Below, one piece after another: positions 45,137 through 57,282 of a stretch of DNA of 64,000 bases. Within the stretch, counting starts at the first letter, position 1. Each line of letters starts with the position of its first letter. The notes beneath the pieces were generated by a model. The model was not told where the DNA came from, did no database searches, and was given only the letters and a program-made list of their open reading frames with translations. The stretch lies in assembly GCA_002946415.1 (NCBI GenBank), contig NJPS01000010.1, positions 248,001 to 312,000 on the forward strand. Reading direction: 5' to 3'. The position numbers and the translations under genes are program-made. The DNA comes from Rutstroemia sp. NJR-2017a BVV2 (Eukaryota; Ascomycota; Leotiomycetes; Helotiales; Rutstroemiaceae).

Positions 45137-46044
45137 GGTGCTTGGCTCGATGATCTTTCCTGGGCGTAGAAATGTTTTGCTGGTTGCTGGAGATCCAATT
45201 TCCTTGGACAGAGGCAGAATATGAGAACTAGGAAGGGAGGAAGGTGGTTGTTCCGCATACAGTAAGGTTACCCCGCACAGTATCACTATACCCTTTTGGG
45301 TCAATACTTTCCTATCTCAGCCCTATACGCCAGCTTTGGAATGTACCACAGAGGAATCTAGATTATAAGTATATCGAAGTTTGACATTTCGTAAGAATAC
45401 GCCGACCTCTCCTAAACTCTCGTTAAAATCATTCTGTTCCCATTTCCATTCAAATTACCATCAATATGGCACGTACTTTCATTCATCCGCCCTCCGGTTC
45501 GGTCCGGTTCAAGCGTCCGGAAAGACGGGTAAAGGAAAGAAAACCCCAGATCACGAGTTCCACTTCAACGGCCCGTCGTTTCCTGCTAGATTAATATCAG
45601 AAAGCAAGTATGAATTAGGAGCTTACCCCAGATTGATCGTTAGTCTTGCAATACTACTCTGAACGAGGGAATTGGATGGTTTAATCTGGGGAAATTTATG
45701 GGGCCGTATGGAAGAGATGATTGAGAGTGGAGAAGGATAGGGAATAGGGATAATCGGGTTGGTTTAATCTGGCTGGATTCAAGGAGAGAGCTTGGTTTGC
45801 GCCATGTAAATGGTATTTGCGGGGAATGATGTTAATCATATGATGTTTGTGGGTTAGGCTGAGGTGCATCACTCAAAGTTCGTGAGCTTTAATATTTCTC
45901 TCCGCCCACTGTTCGAGAAGGGAAATCTCCAGCCTCTCCATCTTCCTCCGCATTACGTTGAGAAGTACAAGGACTTCTTTCTCGTACAATAACACCCATA
46001 ATCACATCATTATTCTTCTTGACAAATAAGCGAACACCCTTAAA
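45137..46044. other. Intergenic region with a possible small gene
   Basis: Upstream region of the C2H2 gene and of the GH45 gene. Holds the possible microprotein at 45465-45662, listed separately. Otherwise nothing recognised. Confidence 0.4.
45465..45662 (+). CDS. Possible 51-residue microprotein with C-terminal hydrophobic helix
   Basis: Splicing ATGGCAC|GTACTT...TTCAAG|CGTCC (intron about 41 bases, phase 1) gives MAPSGKTGKGKKTPDHEFHF, then NGPSFPARLISESKYELGAY and PRLIVSLAILL, stop at 45660-45662. The basic start and C-terminal hydrophobic segment look like a small mitochondrial or membrane protein. Without splicing, the same C-terminal frame is open from 45381 and gives 93 residues. The intron lacks an obvious branch site. 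I do not recognise the family, and this could be chance. Confidence 0.35.
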   Translation, partial: YGTYFHSSALRFGPVQASGKTGKGKKTPDHEFHFNGPSFPARLISESKYELGAYPRLIVSLAILL

Positions 46045-47148
46045 ATGATCCCCAAACACATCCTCCTCTCTCTTATCCCCCTCCTCCCCACCGCCCTCGC
46101 CCAAGCTTCCGGCTCCGGCACCACAACCCGCTATTGGGACTGCTGCAAAGCCTCCTGCGCCTGGTCGGGCAAAGCCACGCTGGCCTACGGCTCTTCCCCC
46201 GTCACATCTTGCGACATAAACAACAATCCGATCAGTGACGCCAACGCCAAATCATACTGTGCAAACAGTTCCGGAACGGCCTATATGTGTGGTTCGCAAA
46301 CACCATGGGCTGTCTCCGATACATTGAGTTATGGGTTCGCGGCGACGAATATTGCGGGTGGTAGCGAGGCTAGTTGGTGTTGTGCTTGCTACAAGTTGAC
46401 GTTCACGAGTGGACCGGTTAGTGGGAAGCAGATGATTGTGCAGTCGACGAACACCGGGGGTGATTTGGGTGGGAATCAATTTGATCTTGCGGTATGTTTT
46501 GACAACTCATAATGGAAAGGTTTTTGAATGCTGACTTGATTTAGATTCCTGGTGGTGGATTCGGCATCTTCAATGCATGTTCAAACCAATACGGCACACC
46601 ATCTGGTGGATGGGGTGCCCAGTATGGAGGCGTCTCTAGCCGCTCGCAGTGCGATTCATTCCCCGCTGCTCTCAAAGCAGGTTGCTATTGGCGATTTGAC
46701 TGGTTCCAAAACGCAGATAATCCATCTGTGTCCTTCCAGCAGGTTGCATGTCCTGCAGCGTTGACCGCGAAGAGCGGTTGCGCGAGAGCGAATGATGCCA
46801 TCAATGAACAGCCAACAGGACCAGCCGCGGTGCCGACTTGGACTAGTGGGAGTGGTTATACCAGCACGAGTACGAGTACTACCACGAAGAGTAGTGGTGG
46901 TGGAGGAGGAACGACGACTTCGACAACAACTACTAGTGCTGGAAGTGGTAGTGGAACAGGAACACCAGTTGCACATTGGGGGCAATGTGGGGGAACTGGA
47001 TATAGTGGTTCAACGGCTGTAAGTAGCTTCCTTGTGCTTTGTCCTTCACCTCGTCGAAGATTGAGTCAACCTCAGCTGACTTTCTATGTAGTGCGCCTCA
47101 CCGTATACATGTACAGTTGTGAATACTTACTACTCGCAATGCTTGTGA
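46045..47148 (+). CDS. GH45 endo-beta-1,4-glucanase with CBM1
   Basis: Secreted endoglucanase (family GH45, EG V type) that cuts internal bonds of cellulose by inversion. Exons 46045-46491, 46545-47018, 47092-47148; 325 residues. Signal peptide 1-20 ([14 protein letters not shown]). The catalytic domain opens with [15 protein letters not shown], where Asp32 is the general base, and has the second catalytic Asp147 in NQFDLA followed across intron 1 by [17 protein letters not shown]. Many Cys match the GH45 disulphide pattern. A Ser/Thr/Gly linker leads to a C-terminal CBM1 ([15 protein letters not shown] then [18 protein letters not shown]). The last intron lies inside the CBM1, the same relative position as near the CBM1 of CDH. 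Very secure call. Confidence 0.96.
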
Positions 47149-47925
47149 GTGAAGTTTGTTGGATGAAAGAGGGACTTGTAGATAAGCAGTCGAGGGGAAA
47201 AGCACACTTGTACATATTGCACACGTATCGAACACAATCTTTGAATCGAATGCATGGATCCATGTCAGAGTTTTGCATAATGCCTTGCTTGCAAACGAAA
47301 CAAGAACAGTGACTGAAAGTCAATCTGAGCCGAACGGCTTCTTCGGGAGTGAATTTGTAGTACCATGTTTCTGCGTTGGTCTCGTGAGACCTCTCGCTTG
47401 CAAGGGGTAACTACATGTCTCCATGGCGCCCATAGATGAAAAGAAACTTTCAGTAATTCACTCTCGTTGTCGTCTCTTCTGTCTCATAGCAACTATCAAT
47501 TGCTTATCGGTTTTTGTTGCACATCTCAGTAAATAGAAAATCACGTCTCCCCAGAACTCGACACGTAGAAAGTTTTTCGAATGTAAATACTAAACTAGAT
47601 CTTCACGCCGGTTTGGTAACAATTTCGTGGAGCTTTCGCGGAACTTTCGTGTCGGCGCTGTATACCAACGAGAGTGAATGTCGCTATCTGAGGTCGACTC
47701 CGGATGATACTGCAAGTCGATCGGATGAGAATACCAAACATGAGACGAAAGACAACTCAAGGCCCGGCGCAGAAGCCTCCAATTCGGCACTGTGAAATGT
47801 TCCAGATAAGGCGCAGGCCACATAGAGCCGACTGATTAACGATCAATTGGTAAGTTCTTCTACTGACCTGACCGCACGGTCTCAAACGCGGCAGTATGCT
47901 TCAGAACTGGTTTCGATGATTTCCC
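47149..47925. other. Intergenic region between convergent genes
   Basis: 3' flanks of GH45 and the RidA-like gene, about 0.8 kb. ORFs of 77-93 codons at 47514-47823 have no family features. Nothing recognised. Confidence 0.4.
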
Positions 47926-48561
47926 TTATGGTAAGGCGACACATTCGATTTCAATGTCAACTCCCTTGGGCAGTTGCTTCACAGCCACACAGCTCCTGGC
48001 CGGCGCATGCTTGATCCATTGAACATACTCCTCGTTCATCTCTGTAAAGTCTTTCATATCTGTCAGGAAGATCTGAACCTTGACGATCTTGTCGAGAGAA
48101 GAATCCGCCGCAGTAAGGACTTCCTTAAGATTGGAGAGACAAGCTCTGGCCCTATCCTTCATTGTTCCCTGTACGAGGTTGCCATCGGGACCTGTGGGAA
48201 GCTGTCCAGAGCAGTAGATAGCAAAAGGTGTCTTGGTAGCATGAGACTAAACGGCAAGAGATTGTCAATGAGAGAACGAGGACATGACCTTAGCTATACG
48301 ACTTCGGGAATAGCTTACGTATGGCCCAATCGCTGTAATCTGGTCAGTTACAGGTCGCCGATGCACACTGAAAGACTTACGAGCTGGAATCTTAGAGCTA
48401 ATGATTGATTGCATCTCGTGTTGCCACTGTTTGGCGTAATTCCGAGTATGGATAGATGTGGGCGTTTTCCTCATAAGCAATGGTTGTTGGCACTTGAGAA
48501 GAGGTGGTGACGAATGCAGACCTCGAACCACTCGAGCTGACACTGAGGTTCTTGAAGCCAT
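47926..48561 (-). CDS. MMF1: RidA/YjgF/YER057c/UK114 family protein, mitochondrial (Mmf1-like)
   Basis: Enamine/imine deaminase family that clears reactive 2-aminoacrylate formed by PLP enzymes; the mitochondrial yeast member is Mmf1. Exons (minus): 48381-48561, 48319-48332 and 47926-48246; 171 residues. Exon 1 supplies a mitochondrial presequence rich in Arg/Ser (MASRTSVSARVVRGLHSSPP) and the start of the domain (SSKIPA). The middle exon is only 14 bases and encodes the conserved P-IGPY. Exon 3 gives SHATKTPFAIYCSGQLPTGP, then DKIVKVQIFLTDMKDF and ARSCVAVKQLPKGVDIEIEC with the conserved Arg. The 14-base exon is needed: leaving it out breaks frame and removes the conserved IGPY motif. Confidence 0.93.
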
Positions 48562-49267
48562 GACCAGAATCGTATTTAATGAGCTTCGTTTATGTTTCTT
48601 TGCCCTTAAAGTTCGGTTGGATAGCTCGAGGCCGTCGTCGATGCATTCTTATCAGCAATTCCTTATCGACACGTGATTTTATACGATCCCACCAGCTCGA
48701 TGCATTGCGCCCAGCTGATGTTACGTCCACACCCAGGGAAGTGGAACGATGGTAGCTTTTTGCTTTCTGTGTTGGATTGAAACGATACGGTATATGAAGT
48801 TATCCCGAATCTTCTCCTTAAGTTACTTCTAGGTAATTTATAAAATTACCTTCACCAATTAAACGGTGGAGCTTGGGTATTGCTCTTGAAGGAGCTTCAC
48901 TAGCTTGGTTTGAGCACGCGAGATTCTTAACAAAGTGTCCTATTCTTACGCGGCTCGTGTAGGTAATCATCATTGGCACTTTATTTCTGTCAAGGGGCTT
49001 CTTTTTTCCCTTCTAGCAACACAAGCCAACGAAGCCTTTTCTGTGTTCTTACTTATTCCAAGAAATCAATGCTCTCTTCTTACACTCTTTGAAAACTTGC
49101 TGTAGAAGCAGTGTTGTTGTAAGTTTCACCTAGACCTTTACTACTGTGCCATTGCGTCAGCTTGTTGATGCTGTTGAGCTGTCTCATATTCGCACAGAGC
49201 TATAGCTAACCAACTTTTCCTGCTCCTAGAATTTTTCTTCAAACTTCTTACAACTAACTACGGAGCC
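48562..49267. other. Divergent intergenic region
   Basis: Shared upstream region of the RidA-like and PMT4 genes. Pyrimidine-rich near 49020-49100. Nothing else recognised. Confidence 0.4.
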
Positions 49268-51700
49268 ATGTCTGGCCAAGGGCAGGGCTCGGTGCGCAAA
49301 AGGAAAGGAGATACAATTCCAGTGAAAGCTAAAGATGCCTCTTCTACTGGCATTGCAGCTCCTAGAGATTCCGAACTCGACGCTTTAGTGGGAGCGAACT
49401 TGGGACAAAAGCCCGGAGCTGAATGGGATTACAGGATCGCATTGGTGGCTATAACTGTGTTAGCGTTCGTCACAAGATTCTGGGGCATTAGCCATCCTAA
49501 TGAAGTGGTGTTCGATGAAGTGCATTTTGGCAAGGTAAACTTCTCACAACCGCCCCGAAGAAGGAATCGATTTGCTAACGCTCAACTCATAGTTTGCCTC
49601 ATACTATCTCGAGCGAACCTATTTCTTCGATGTCCACCCTCCTTTCGGCAAGCTTTTATTTGCGTTGATGGGTTGGTTTGTTGGATATGACGGTCACTTC
49701 CATTTCGAAAACATTGGGGACTCGTATATCGACAACAAGGTACCATATGTTGCTTTCCGCGCAATGCCCGCATTGTTGGGCGCATTGACTGTTCCTGTGG
49801 TCTTCGACATCATGTGGGAGTCCGGTTACACTCTACCTGCTTGCGTTCTCTCGGCCTGCTTGGTTCTTTTCGATAATGCCCACATTGGCCAAACTCGTTT
49901 GATCTTGCTAGATGCCACGCTTGTTTTCGCCATGGCGTGCAGTCTTCTATGTTACATTAAGTTCTACAAGTTACGCCACGTTCCATTCTCGAGGAAATGG
50001 TGGAAATGGCTTCTCCTCACTGGATTCGCCCTGAGCTGCGATATCTCGACAAAATACGTTGGTCTCTTCGCCTTCGTCACAATCGGTTCGGCCGTAGCAA
50101 TTGATCTATGGGGTCTCCTTGATATCAATCGCCGCCAGGGTGCCTTGAGCTTGCCGGAATTTGGAAAGCACTTCGCAGCCCGTGCTGTTGCACTTATCCT
50201 TGTGCCATTCCTGTTTTACCTCTTCTGGTTCCAGGTTCACTTCGCAATCTTGACAAAATCTGGACCAGGTGACGACTTCATGTCTCCTGAATTCCAGGAA
50301 ACTCTCAGTGACAATGCTATGACTGCTAATGCTGTTACCATTGATTACTTCGACACCATCCAGATTAAGCACAAGGAAACGCATGGATTTTTGCACAGTC
50401 ATCCAGATAGATATCCTCTCAGATATGATGACGGCAGAGTTTCTAGTCAGGGCCAACAAGTCACCGGTTACCCATACGCCGATGCTAACAACCACTGGCA
50501 AATTCTCCCCCTGGACACAATGGAGCCTGTCCTTGGTAGACATGTCCGTAACAACGAACTTGTCAGGTTGAGACACATTGTTACAGACACAATACTTCTG
50601 TCACACGACGTTGCATCTCCATATTATCCCACAAACCAGGAATTTACCACTGTCCCCATTGAGGAGGCCGTCTCAGATCGATTCAATGACACAGTATTCG
50701 AGATAAGAATCGAAAATGGTAAACCCCGACAGGAATTCAAGAGTCTTCAGGGTCAATTCAAGCTTATTCACAACCCTAGCAAGGTTGCCATGTGGACACA
50801 CACAACTCCTTTGCCAGACTGGGCTTACAAGCAACAAGAAATTAACGGAAATAAGAATTTGGCCCAGAGCTCAAACATTTGGTTTGTGGATGAGATTCCA
50901 TCTATCCCCAAGGATGATCCGCGCTTGATCAAAAAGGAGCGTAAGGTCAAGACCTTGCCATTCCTGAAGAAATGGTTTGAGTTGCAACGAGCTATGTTCT
51001 TCCACAACAACGCTTTGACTAGCAGCCATCCGTATGCCAGTGAGCCTTTTGTCTGGCCATTCCTATTGAGAGGTGTCAGTTTCTGGACTCAGAACGACAC
51101 CAGACAACAAATTTACTTTCTCGGAAACCCTCTCGGCTGGTGGTTGGCAAGTAGTTTACTGGCAGTCTATGCTGGTATCCTTGCTGCTGATCAATTGTCG
51201 CTGCGCCGTGGCGTTGATGCATTGGATAACCGTAAGTAGTTCCTTCGATCATGTGGATCTAAAACTAATGACTTTTAACAGGTACTCGTTCGCGTCTTTA
51301 TCATTCCACCGGTTTCTTCTTCCTTGCTTGGGCTACTCATTACGCTCCTTTCTATCTTATGGGTCGTCAACTATTCTTACATCATTACCTACCCGCTCAT
51401 TTAGCATCGTGCTTAGTTACTGGTGCTCTCCTGGAATTCATCTTCAACGTCGAGCCCGTGGTAGATGACTTCGACTCAAAGAACCCCAAGAAGGCTACTC
51501 CAAGAAAACACCTCCCAGCCCGTGAAAAGCTCGCTGGCCAAAGTATGATGATGTCATGGGCCGCTGTTGGTGTTATTCTTTCAGTCGTTCTGTTTGGATG
51601 GTACTTCTTCTTACCTTTGACTTATGGATACCCCGGTCTCAGTGTTCCCGAAGTCAACGCAAGGAAATGGCTCGGATACGATCTTCATTTCGCGAAATAG
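49268..51700 (+). CDS. PMT4: Protein O-mannosyltransferase, PMT4 type
   Basis: ER membrane glycosyltransferase (GT39) that transfers mannose from dolichyl-phosphate mannose to Ser/Thr of secretory proteins. Exons 49268-49534, 49593-51231, 51282-51700; 774 residues. The catalytic loop HPNEVVFDEVHFGKFASYYL spans intron 1, with the family Asp-Glu; it continues ERTYFFDVHPPFGKLLFAL. The luminal MIR region has LHSHPDRYPLRYDDGRVSSQ-type motifs, and the C-terminal half has several membrane helices (WAAVGVILSVVLFGWYFFLP). Phrases HFGKFASYYLERTYFFDVHP and GYDGHFHFENIG are those of the PMT4/POMT1 subfamily, which favours membrane-anchored substrates. Ends KWLGYDLHFAK. Confidence 0.95.
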
Positions 51701-52302
51701 AGGAAGTAGGAGCTTTTGAAGGGAGTTGATATGAAGGAATTAGGGCGGGAAAGGTAATGGTTGGAAAATGGAGGCTGGGGTGTTGTCCTTGAGTTATGGA
51801 TCTTTGAAAATTAGCGAATGCCGTAGGCATATGTAAACTATCCTCTCAAATTATCTGAAGCTATTTGTAAACTCCCTGATTTTCAAGAGATCTTGTTCTA
51901 TCATCGGAAGTCTAGTGTGAAAGTCGTATCATCCCCCTTTTGCCCTCAAGCGCGTGCCTTCACATGCTTGAGTTTCGGTCGGCGTGGAAGATGTTCCGTA
52001 CCAGACATAACTAGACCAATTATGAACTAGCGTGAATAGCTCCCCCAAGCCTCGGTTTACCAAATAGGCGGCCTGGTGATTTGATTACCGCAACTATTCA
52101 AGAAGCAGATTTGGGCTGGGAGGTGTTTGGACGTTCTACTTTTTGTTCTTCATTCTGCGAATCTACCGTAAAGACTGCATATTTGGAGTTGTCGAATGCA
52201 GCAGGAGCCCACTATCTAACCCTTTACCGACCGAATAGCTACCGGAGCGACAAGTATAATTTATTGGCCTCGACTTCTATAGATGATCTCGCCTGACCGA
52301 AC
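51701..52302. other. Intergenic region
   Basis: Spacer between PMT4 and PEX6. A 71-codon frame at 52081-52296 has no motif. Nothing recognised. Confidence 0.4.
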
Positions 52303-55300
52303 ATGTCCATAATGAACTCGAACAAGGCAATGGCCCCTTCAATACACAATCGAAAACGCAAGAGGAGACGTCAGGACAAAGCTGCTATTTCTGCAAGATT
52401 GGTCTTGGATGAGAATCTGAAAGGGGACTTCGGGATCATATCTGAGGACCTTGCTAAAGACCTGCTTGTCGGGCAAGGTAGCGATTTCGCGGATGGATTA
52501 CAATATGTCGCTATCTCACCCTGGGGCCCGTCAAAGGCAGTTGAGGATTCTACATGGACAGTGGTTCCTGTCACGACTTCGAGCACAATGGCACACTCAA
52601 CTCTACAGTTTTCTCCAAACTCCCTCGTCTTACAACCATTCGCAGACGCTTTACAAAAAGTGGCGCCCTCTAAGTTGTCGAGTCATATTCGCGGTGGAAT
52701 CGAAGTCAGAGTATTGGATATAGTTCCGTTACAGTTAGAGACTGTGTTCGTTTCAATCGACAGAGAATCTGCGAGGAGATTGGAAAACGGTGAAGGGACA
52801 TTTCACGGAAGCAACCCGCAGGTTAATGGACACTCAGGGGGCAGAAATAGTTCGAAGCCTGAAGACAAGTTAAACAAGGCCATAAGAGACGCTCTAGGAT
52901 CACTTAAGGTAGTGCACACGGGAGACTATGTTCAACTCCCTCTGCAGCCGCATCCAATCACACACGTTCCTCCTCCGCCTGCAAAAGTTACACTTAGTGA
53001 ACCAGTCGGACAGGGCATATTGTCCCCAAACACCAAAATCATCGTTACACAGACTGGACACCACGCGAAAAGCTCGAGAAAGGAGACCACAATAGCGTTA
53101 AATCGAGTTGCAGAAGAAGACGAAGATACGGGGAATGATCAATTCTATTCTGCCGCTGAGGACAGATACAAAACAGATGCAGCCATTGAAGAAGAGTCTG
53201 ATTATATTACGGAAACAGAAACGGAAACGGAGACGGAGATAGCAAGTAGTATCGATAACGACAGTCTTTCGGATGATTCGATGGAAGACATGATATCGCT
53301 GAACGCACCAATGTTACCCACGCATGGCGCAAGTGGTATATCAACTGTGCAACCTGGCTCCCCACAGACTGTTGTGGCTGGTGGGCGTAAGACGAACGGG
53401 ATTGCAACTCCAGGATCGGTCTTTTCCTCATTCACCACAACTACCAGAGGCGGCGGCCACAACGGACGCTTATTTAAAACACAAGGGCTTGCGGAAGGTC
53501 TACCTGCAGAACTACTGCACCCGAAGCCTAGTAATGATGAGGATGAAGAAGCTAGGATATATGTGGACATCAACTCTTTGACAAAAATTGGTTGTTTCTC
53601 TGGGGATTGGGTTCGCATCGAGACAGCTGCCGAGCCTCCAGCTCATGGGGTGGGACTTTGGGGACTGGGAGGTTTCCCGGATACCGATGAAGACCATCCT
53701 TGGCGACCGGTAAAGGTCTTCGGTTTGCCAGAAGGCTATTCACATCGCCCTATGACTAAAATATCACGGGGTAAACATGAGGGAAGAAGACTTTCGTTCT
53801 TTGAATCACAGATCCAGAAGCCCTCAAGCCCATCGGTCTACATGTCTCCTATTCTCCTGGCAAACCTAGAAAATACCTCTTATTGTCGCATATCGCCATT
53901 GAAAGTAGGAGCACCACCAATGAAGCCAACGATGCCAAAAGTTACCAGTTTCTCACGGCCACCGGCGGCAAAAGAGCTCACACTAACAAAAATATCAACC
54001 CCTCTTTCCAATGAGCGCACACTTCAAAACGCACTATTTGCTGGAATAAAGAAGCATTTTGCTGGAAAGATGAGGATTGTCCAAAAGGGTGATCTCATCG
54101 CTGTGCCAATTGATGAGGAGCTAGGCAGGACTTTATATCAGCCTGCTCCAACCGAGGATCCAGAGATAGACGATCTTCTATCAAACATAACACTGGATGA
54201 TGCAGCGCCTGCTCGACCAACGAAGGCTACTGCTGTTGCTTGGTTCAGAATTAGTTACATTAGTTCAACCAACGACAGTCCTGAGGCAAGTGAGGAAGAT
54301 GACATCTGGGGCGGTGTCGTATCAATTGATGCGTCGAATACACGGATGATGCAATCCGGTAGTGAAAACAGTCGAATACCTGCTACTATGGATAACTGCT
54401 GGGAATACTACCTCGGACTGAAATCAATATCGAGAGCGGATTCTGATCATGTAGCGATCCCCGAAATCAGGAAACCACATGTGACATCCCTTCAAAGACG
54501 CCTAAGAGAACTGATCGCCGCTGCTACAAGTCCTCGGGCTATACACCTTCGGCTCCCGCCCCTTGCTATACTTCTTGTATCGACGCAGCGCAATATTGGG
54601 AAGGCAACTTTAGCAAGTAAGGCGTGTGCTGATATCGGTCTCCACACCTTCAAAATTGATGCGTATGACATTCTAAGTGAAGGAGGAGCTGGAAGCGATG
54701 TGAAGACCGCTGGATTTCTCGAGGCACGAGCTGAAAGAGCCATGGCTTGTGGACCGGAATACTGCACTCTTCTCATACGCCATATTGAGGCTTTGACTGC
54801 TGATAGAATGGTCACTACACTCAAAGACATCCAATCCAATTCAAGAGTCATTATTGCAACAACTACTGAGGTAGACAAAGTCCCGGATGGAATCCGCGGC
54901 CTCTTTACGCATGAGCTTGAAATGACTGCTCCGGATGAGTGGGAGCGAGAGGGCATACTGCGTGGAATCGTGGACAACCAGTCTGTTTCTCTTGCACCCG
55001 ACGTGGATCTTGCTTCTGTGGCTGTGAAGACCGCTGCGCTTGTGGCAGGTGATTTGGTTGATGTCGTTGACCGCGCTCTTGTAGCGCGAAACTCTAGGAT
55101 TGAAGCACTTGCCTCTGCTTCCACAAGCTCAGATAGAGTTGTTACTGTTCGAGATGTGCTTGTGTCTGGTGGACCTTCAGGCCGCTGCCTTACAAAATCA
55201 GACTTCGAAGTCGCCGTTGAAGCTGCACGCAAGAACTTTGCAGACGCCATTGGTGCACCAAAGATTCCGAATGTAGGATGGGACGATGTTGGAGGCTTGT

Positions 55301-56519
55301 CAAATGTGAAAGACGCAGTCATGGAAACTATCCAACTGCCTCTGGAACGACCAGAGCTATTTGCCAAAGGAATGAAAAAGCGTTCCGGCATCTTGTTCTA
55401 TGGACCTCCTGGTACTGGTAAAACCTTACTTGCGAAAGCTATCGCAACAGAATTCAGTCTCAACTTCTTCAGTGTCAAGGGTCCCGAACTCTTGAATATG
55501 TACATTGGTGAATCTGAAGCCAATGTAAGACGTGTGTTCCAACGTGCGCGTGATGCGCGACCTTGCGTTGTGTTCTTTGATGAACTCGACTCGGTCGCGC
55601 CCAAGAGAGGGAATCAAGGTGACAGTGGTGGAGTCATGGATCGTATTGTATCACAATTGTTGGCAGAGTTGGACGGCATGTCTGATGGTGATGATGGCGG
55701 TGGAGGAGTCTTCGTGATTGGCGCCACCAATCGACCGGATCTTCTGGACGCTGCTTTACTTAGACCCGGTCGATTCGACAAGATGTTATACTTGGGAGTT
55801 AGTGACACCCATGAAAAGCAAGAGACGATTCTGGAGGCTTTGACCAGAAAGTGAGTTATCTTTCTCTTCTTAAACTACGTGATACTGACAGATATAGATT
55901 CACTTTGTCTCCCACGCTTTCTCTTTCGCGGGTCGCCTCAAAATTACCATTTACCTACACCGGAGCCGACTTTTACGCTCTTTGTTCCGATGCCATGCTC
56001 AAAGCCGTCACTCGCCAAGCGTCACTAGTGGATTCACATCTAGCTATACTCAATGCACAGCGATCTCAAGAAGGTAAAGGGAAGGTATCTACGGCTTACT
56101 GGTTCGATCACTTTGCAAAGGAATCAGATTTACGTGTCGTAGTCCAGGAAGAAGATTTTGAAGCAGCAGAAAGAGAATTGGTGCCGAGTGTCAGCGCAGG
56201 GGAATTGGAACATTACGCAAGGGTCCGTGGACTGTTCGAAGGTAACAAGGATAAAGACAAAGGAAATGAAAAGAGGCCTACATCTTCAAGTAGTTCGAGA
56301 AAAGGAAAGGGCAAAATGAAGATAGATGTCAAGGGCAAAGGAAAGGGGAAGGAGGTAGCGGAATGGGAGGAGAGCGCGAGTGAGGATGCTTATTATGATG
56401 GAAGTGAGGGAGATCACACTAATGGCACGATACGAGCTAAAGGAAAGGGTAAGGAGAAAGAAACTGTACAGGGACTTTTCGAAGAGGGAAGCATGGAAGA
56501 CGAAGAAAATCTATATTGA
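52303..56519 (+). CDS. PEX6: Peroxin-6 AAA ATPase
   Basis: Partner of Pex1 in the AAA complex that extracts and recycles the PTS receptor Pex5 from the peroxisome membrane. Exons 52303-55850 and 55898-56519 (47-base intron, phase 2); 1389 residues. N-terminal domains run to about 730; the first AAA module (about 745-960) is degenerate, with STQRNIGKATLA in place of Walker A. The second module is canonical: GWDDVGGLSNVKDAV, Walker [10 protein letters not shown] (about 1033-1041), Walker B VVFFDELDSVAPKRG (about 1089), and GATNRPDLLDAALLRPGRFD (about 1140). This active-D2, weak-D1 pattern is normal for Pex6. Odd: a TE-repeat (ETETETETEIA) near 305-316 and a lysine/glycine repetitive tail (KGKGKMKIDVKGKGKGKE) after about 1300. 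Confidence 0.96.
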
Positions 56520-57282
56520 TGATGTAGGAGGATCGATCTATCCGAGCACGGGAAAGTCATCGTTTATGCTACAAAAGTACACTTAGGCGTATACCCACAA
56601 CTGCATTACGTGACGGCGGAAAGCATAGCAGTATGAAGGTATAAATACAGCATTAATAAAACGTAATATAATTCAGTCACACATCACCATCTTGAATACT
56701 TGAGATCATAAGACCAAGCCACGCGATGTTGGAACAAAACAACACATCAAAGGTCATTGTGCTATTACTATATTCAGACATCACGTGCAAGCCCGCCCTC
56801 GACCCAAGACGCACCAACAGATTTACCCCTGTTTTCCCAAGCACCAATTAAGGTTGCTTCACATGTCAAGAGATAGCCCCCGTCGATGACACATCGGACG
56901 AATGAGCTGAGCAGGTTGACATCCTGGACATATGCACTACGCAGTTGCTTAGCCATGATTTTCGATACCGCAATCTACTGTAGAGAGATTTGAACCAGTC
57001 TTCCTTGCAATTGACGTTTTGGTGGATTTGTTTTTAATTTTCCTTTAATTTTCCTCCTTGTTATTTCTTGGTCAACGGGCGGTATTTTGCATATATTTTA
57101 CGAGTGAAGTCATTTTTGAGATATATAAGTGTTGGAGGTCTTTATGTTTTGTTTGGGCGGCTCAATTGAGGATTTGTTGGAACTGGGAGGGCAACTTGCC
57201 AAGTTTTAGTGAGATTCGCGGAGGGGAATTGATTGACGTCGTTTCGCAAGCACGCAAGCCGGTCAGCACAATCGTTTTTTGA
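56520..57282. other. Intergenic region
   Basis: 3' flank of PEX6 and upstream region of the lipase-like gene. A 60-codon ATG frame on the minus strand (56774-56956) shows no recognisable motif. Nothing else seen. Confidence 0.4.

Noticed and set aside
54492..55391. 299-codon minus-strand ORF opposite PEX6
   Set aside because: Ser/Arg-rich shadow of the PEX6 AAA modules; no domain.
56774..56956. 60-codon ATG-started ORF between PEX6 and the lipase-like gene
   Set aside because: Looks mildly protein-like, but has no recognised motif, no helix or signal peptide and no supporting context.
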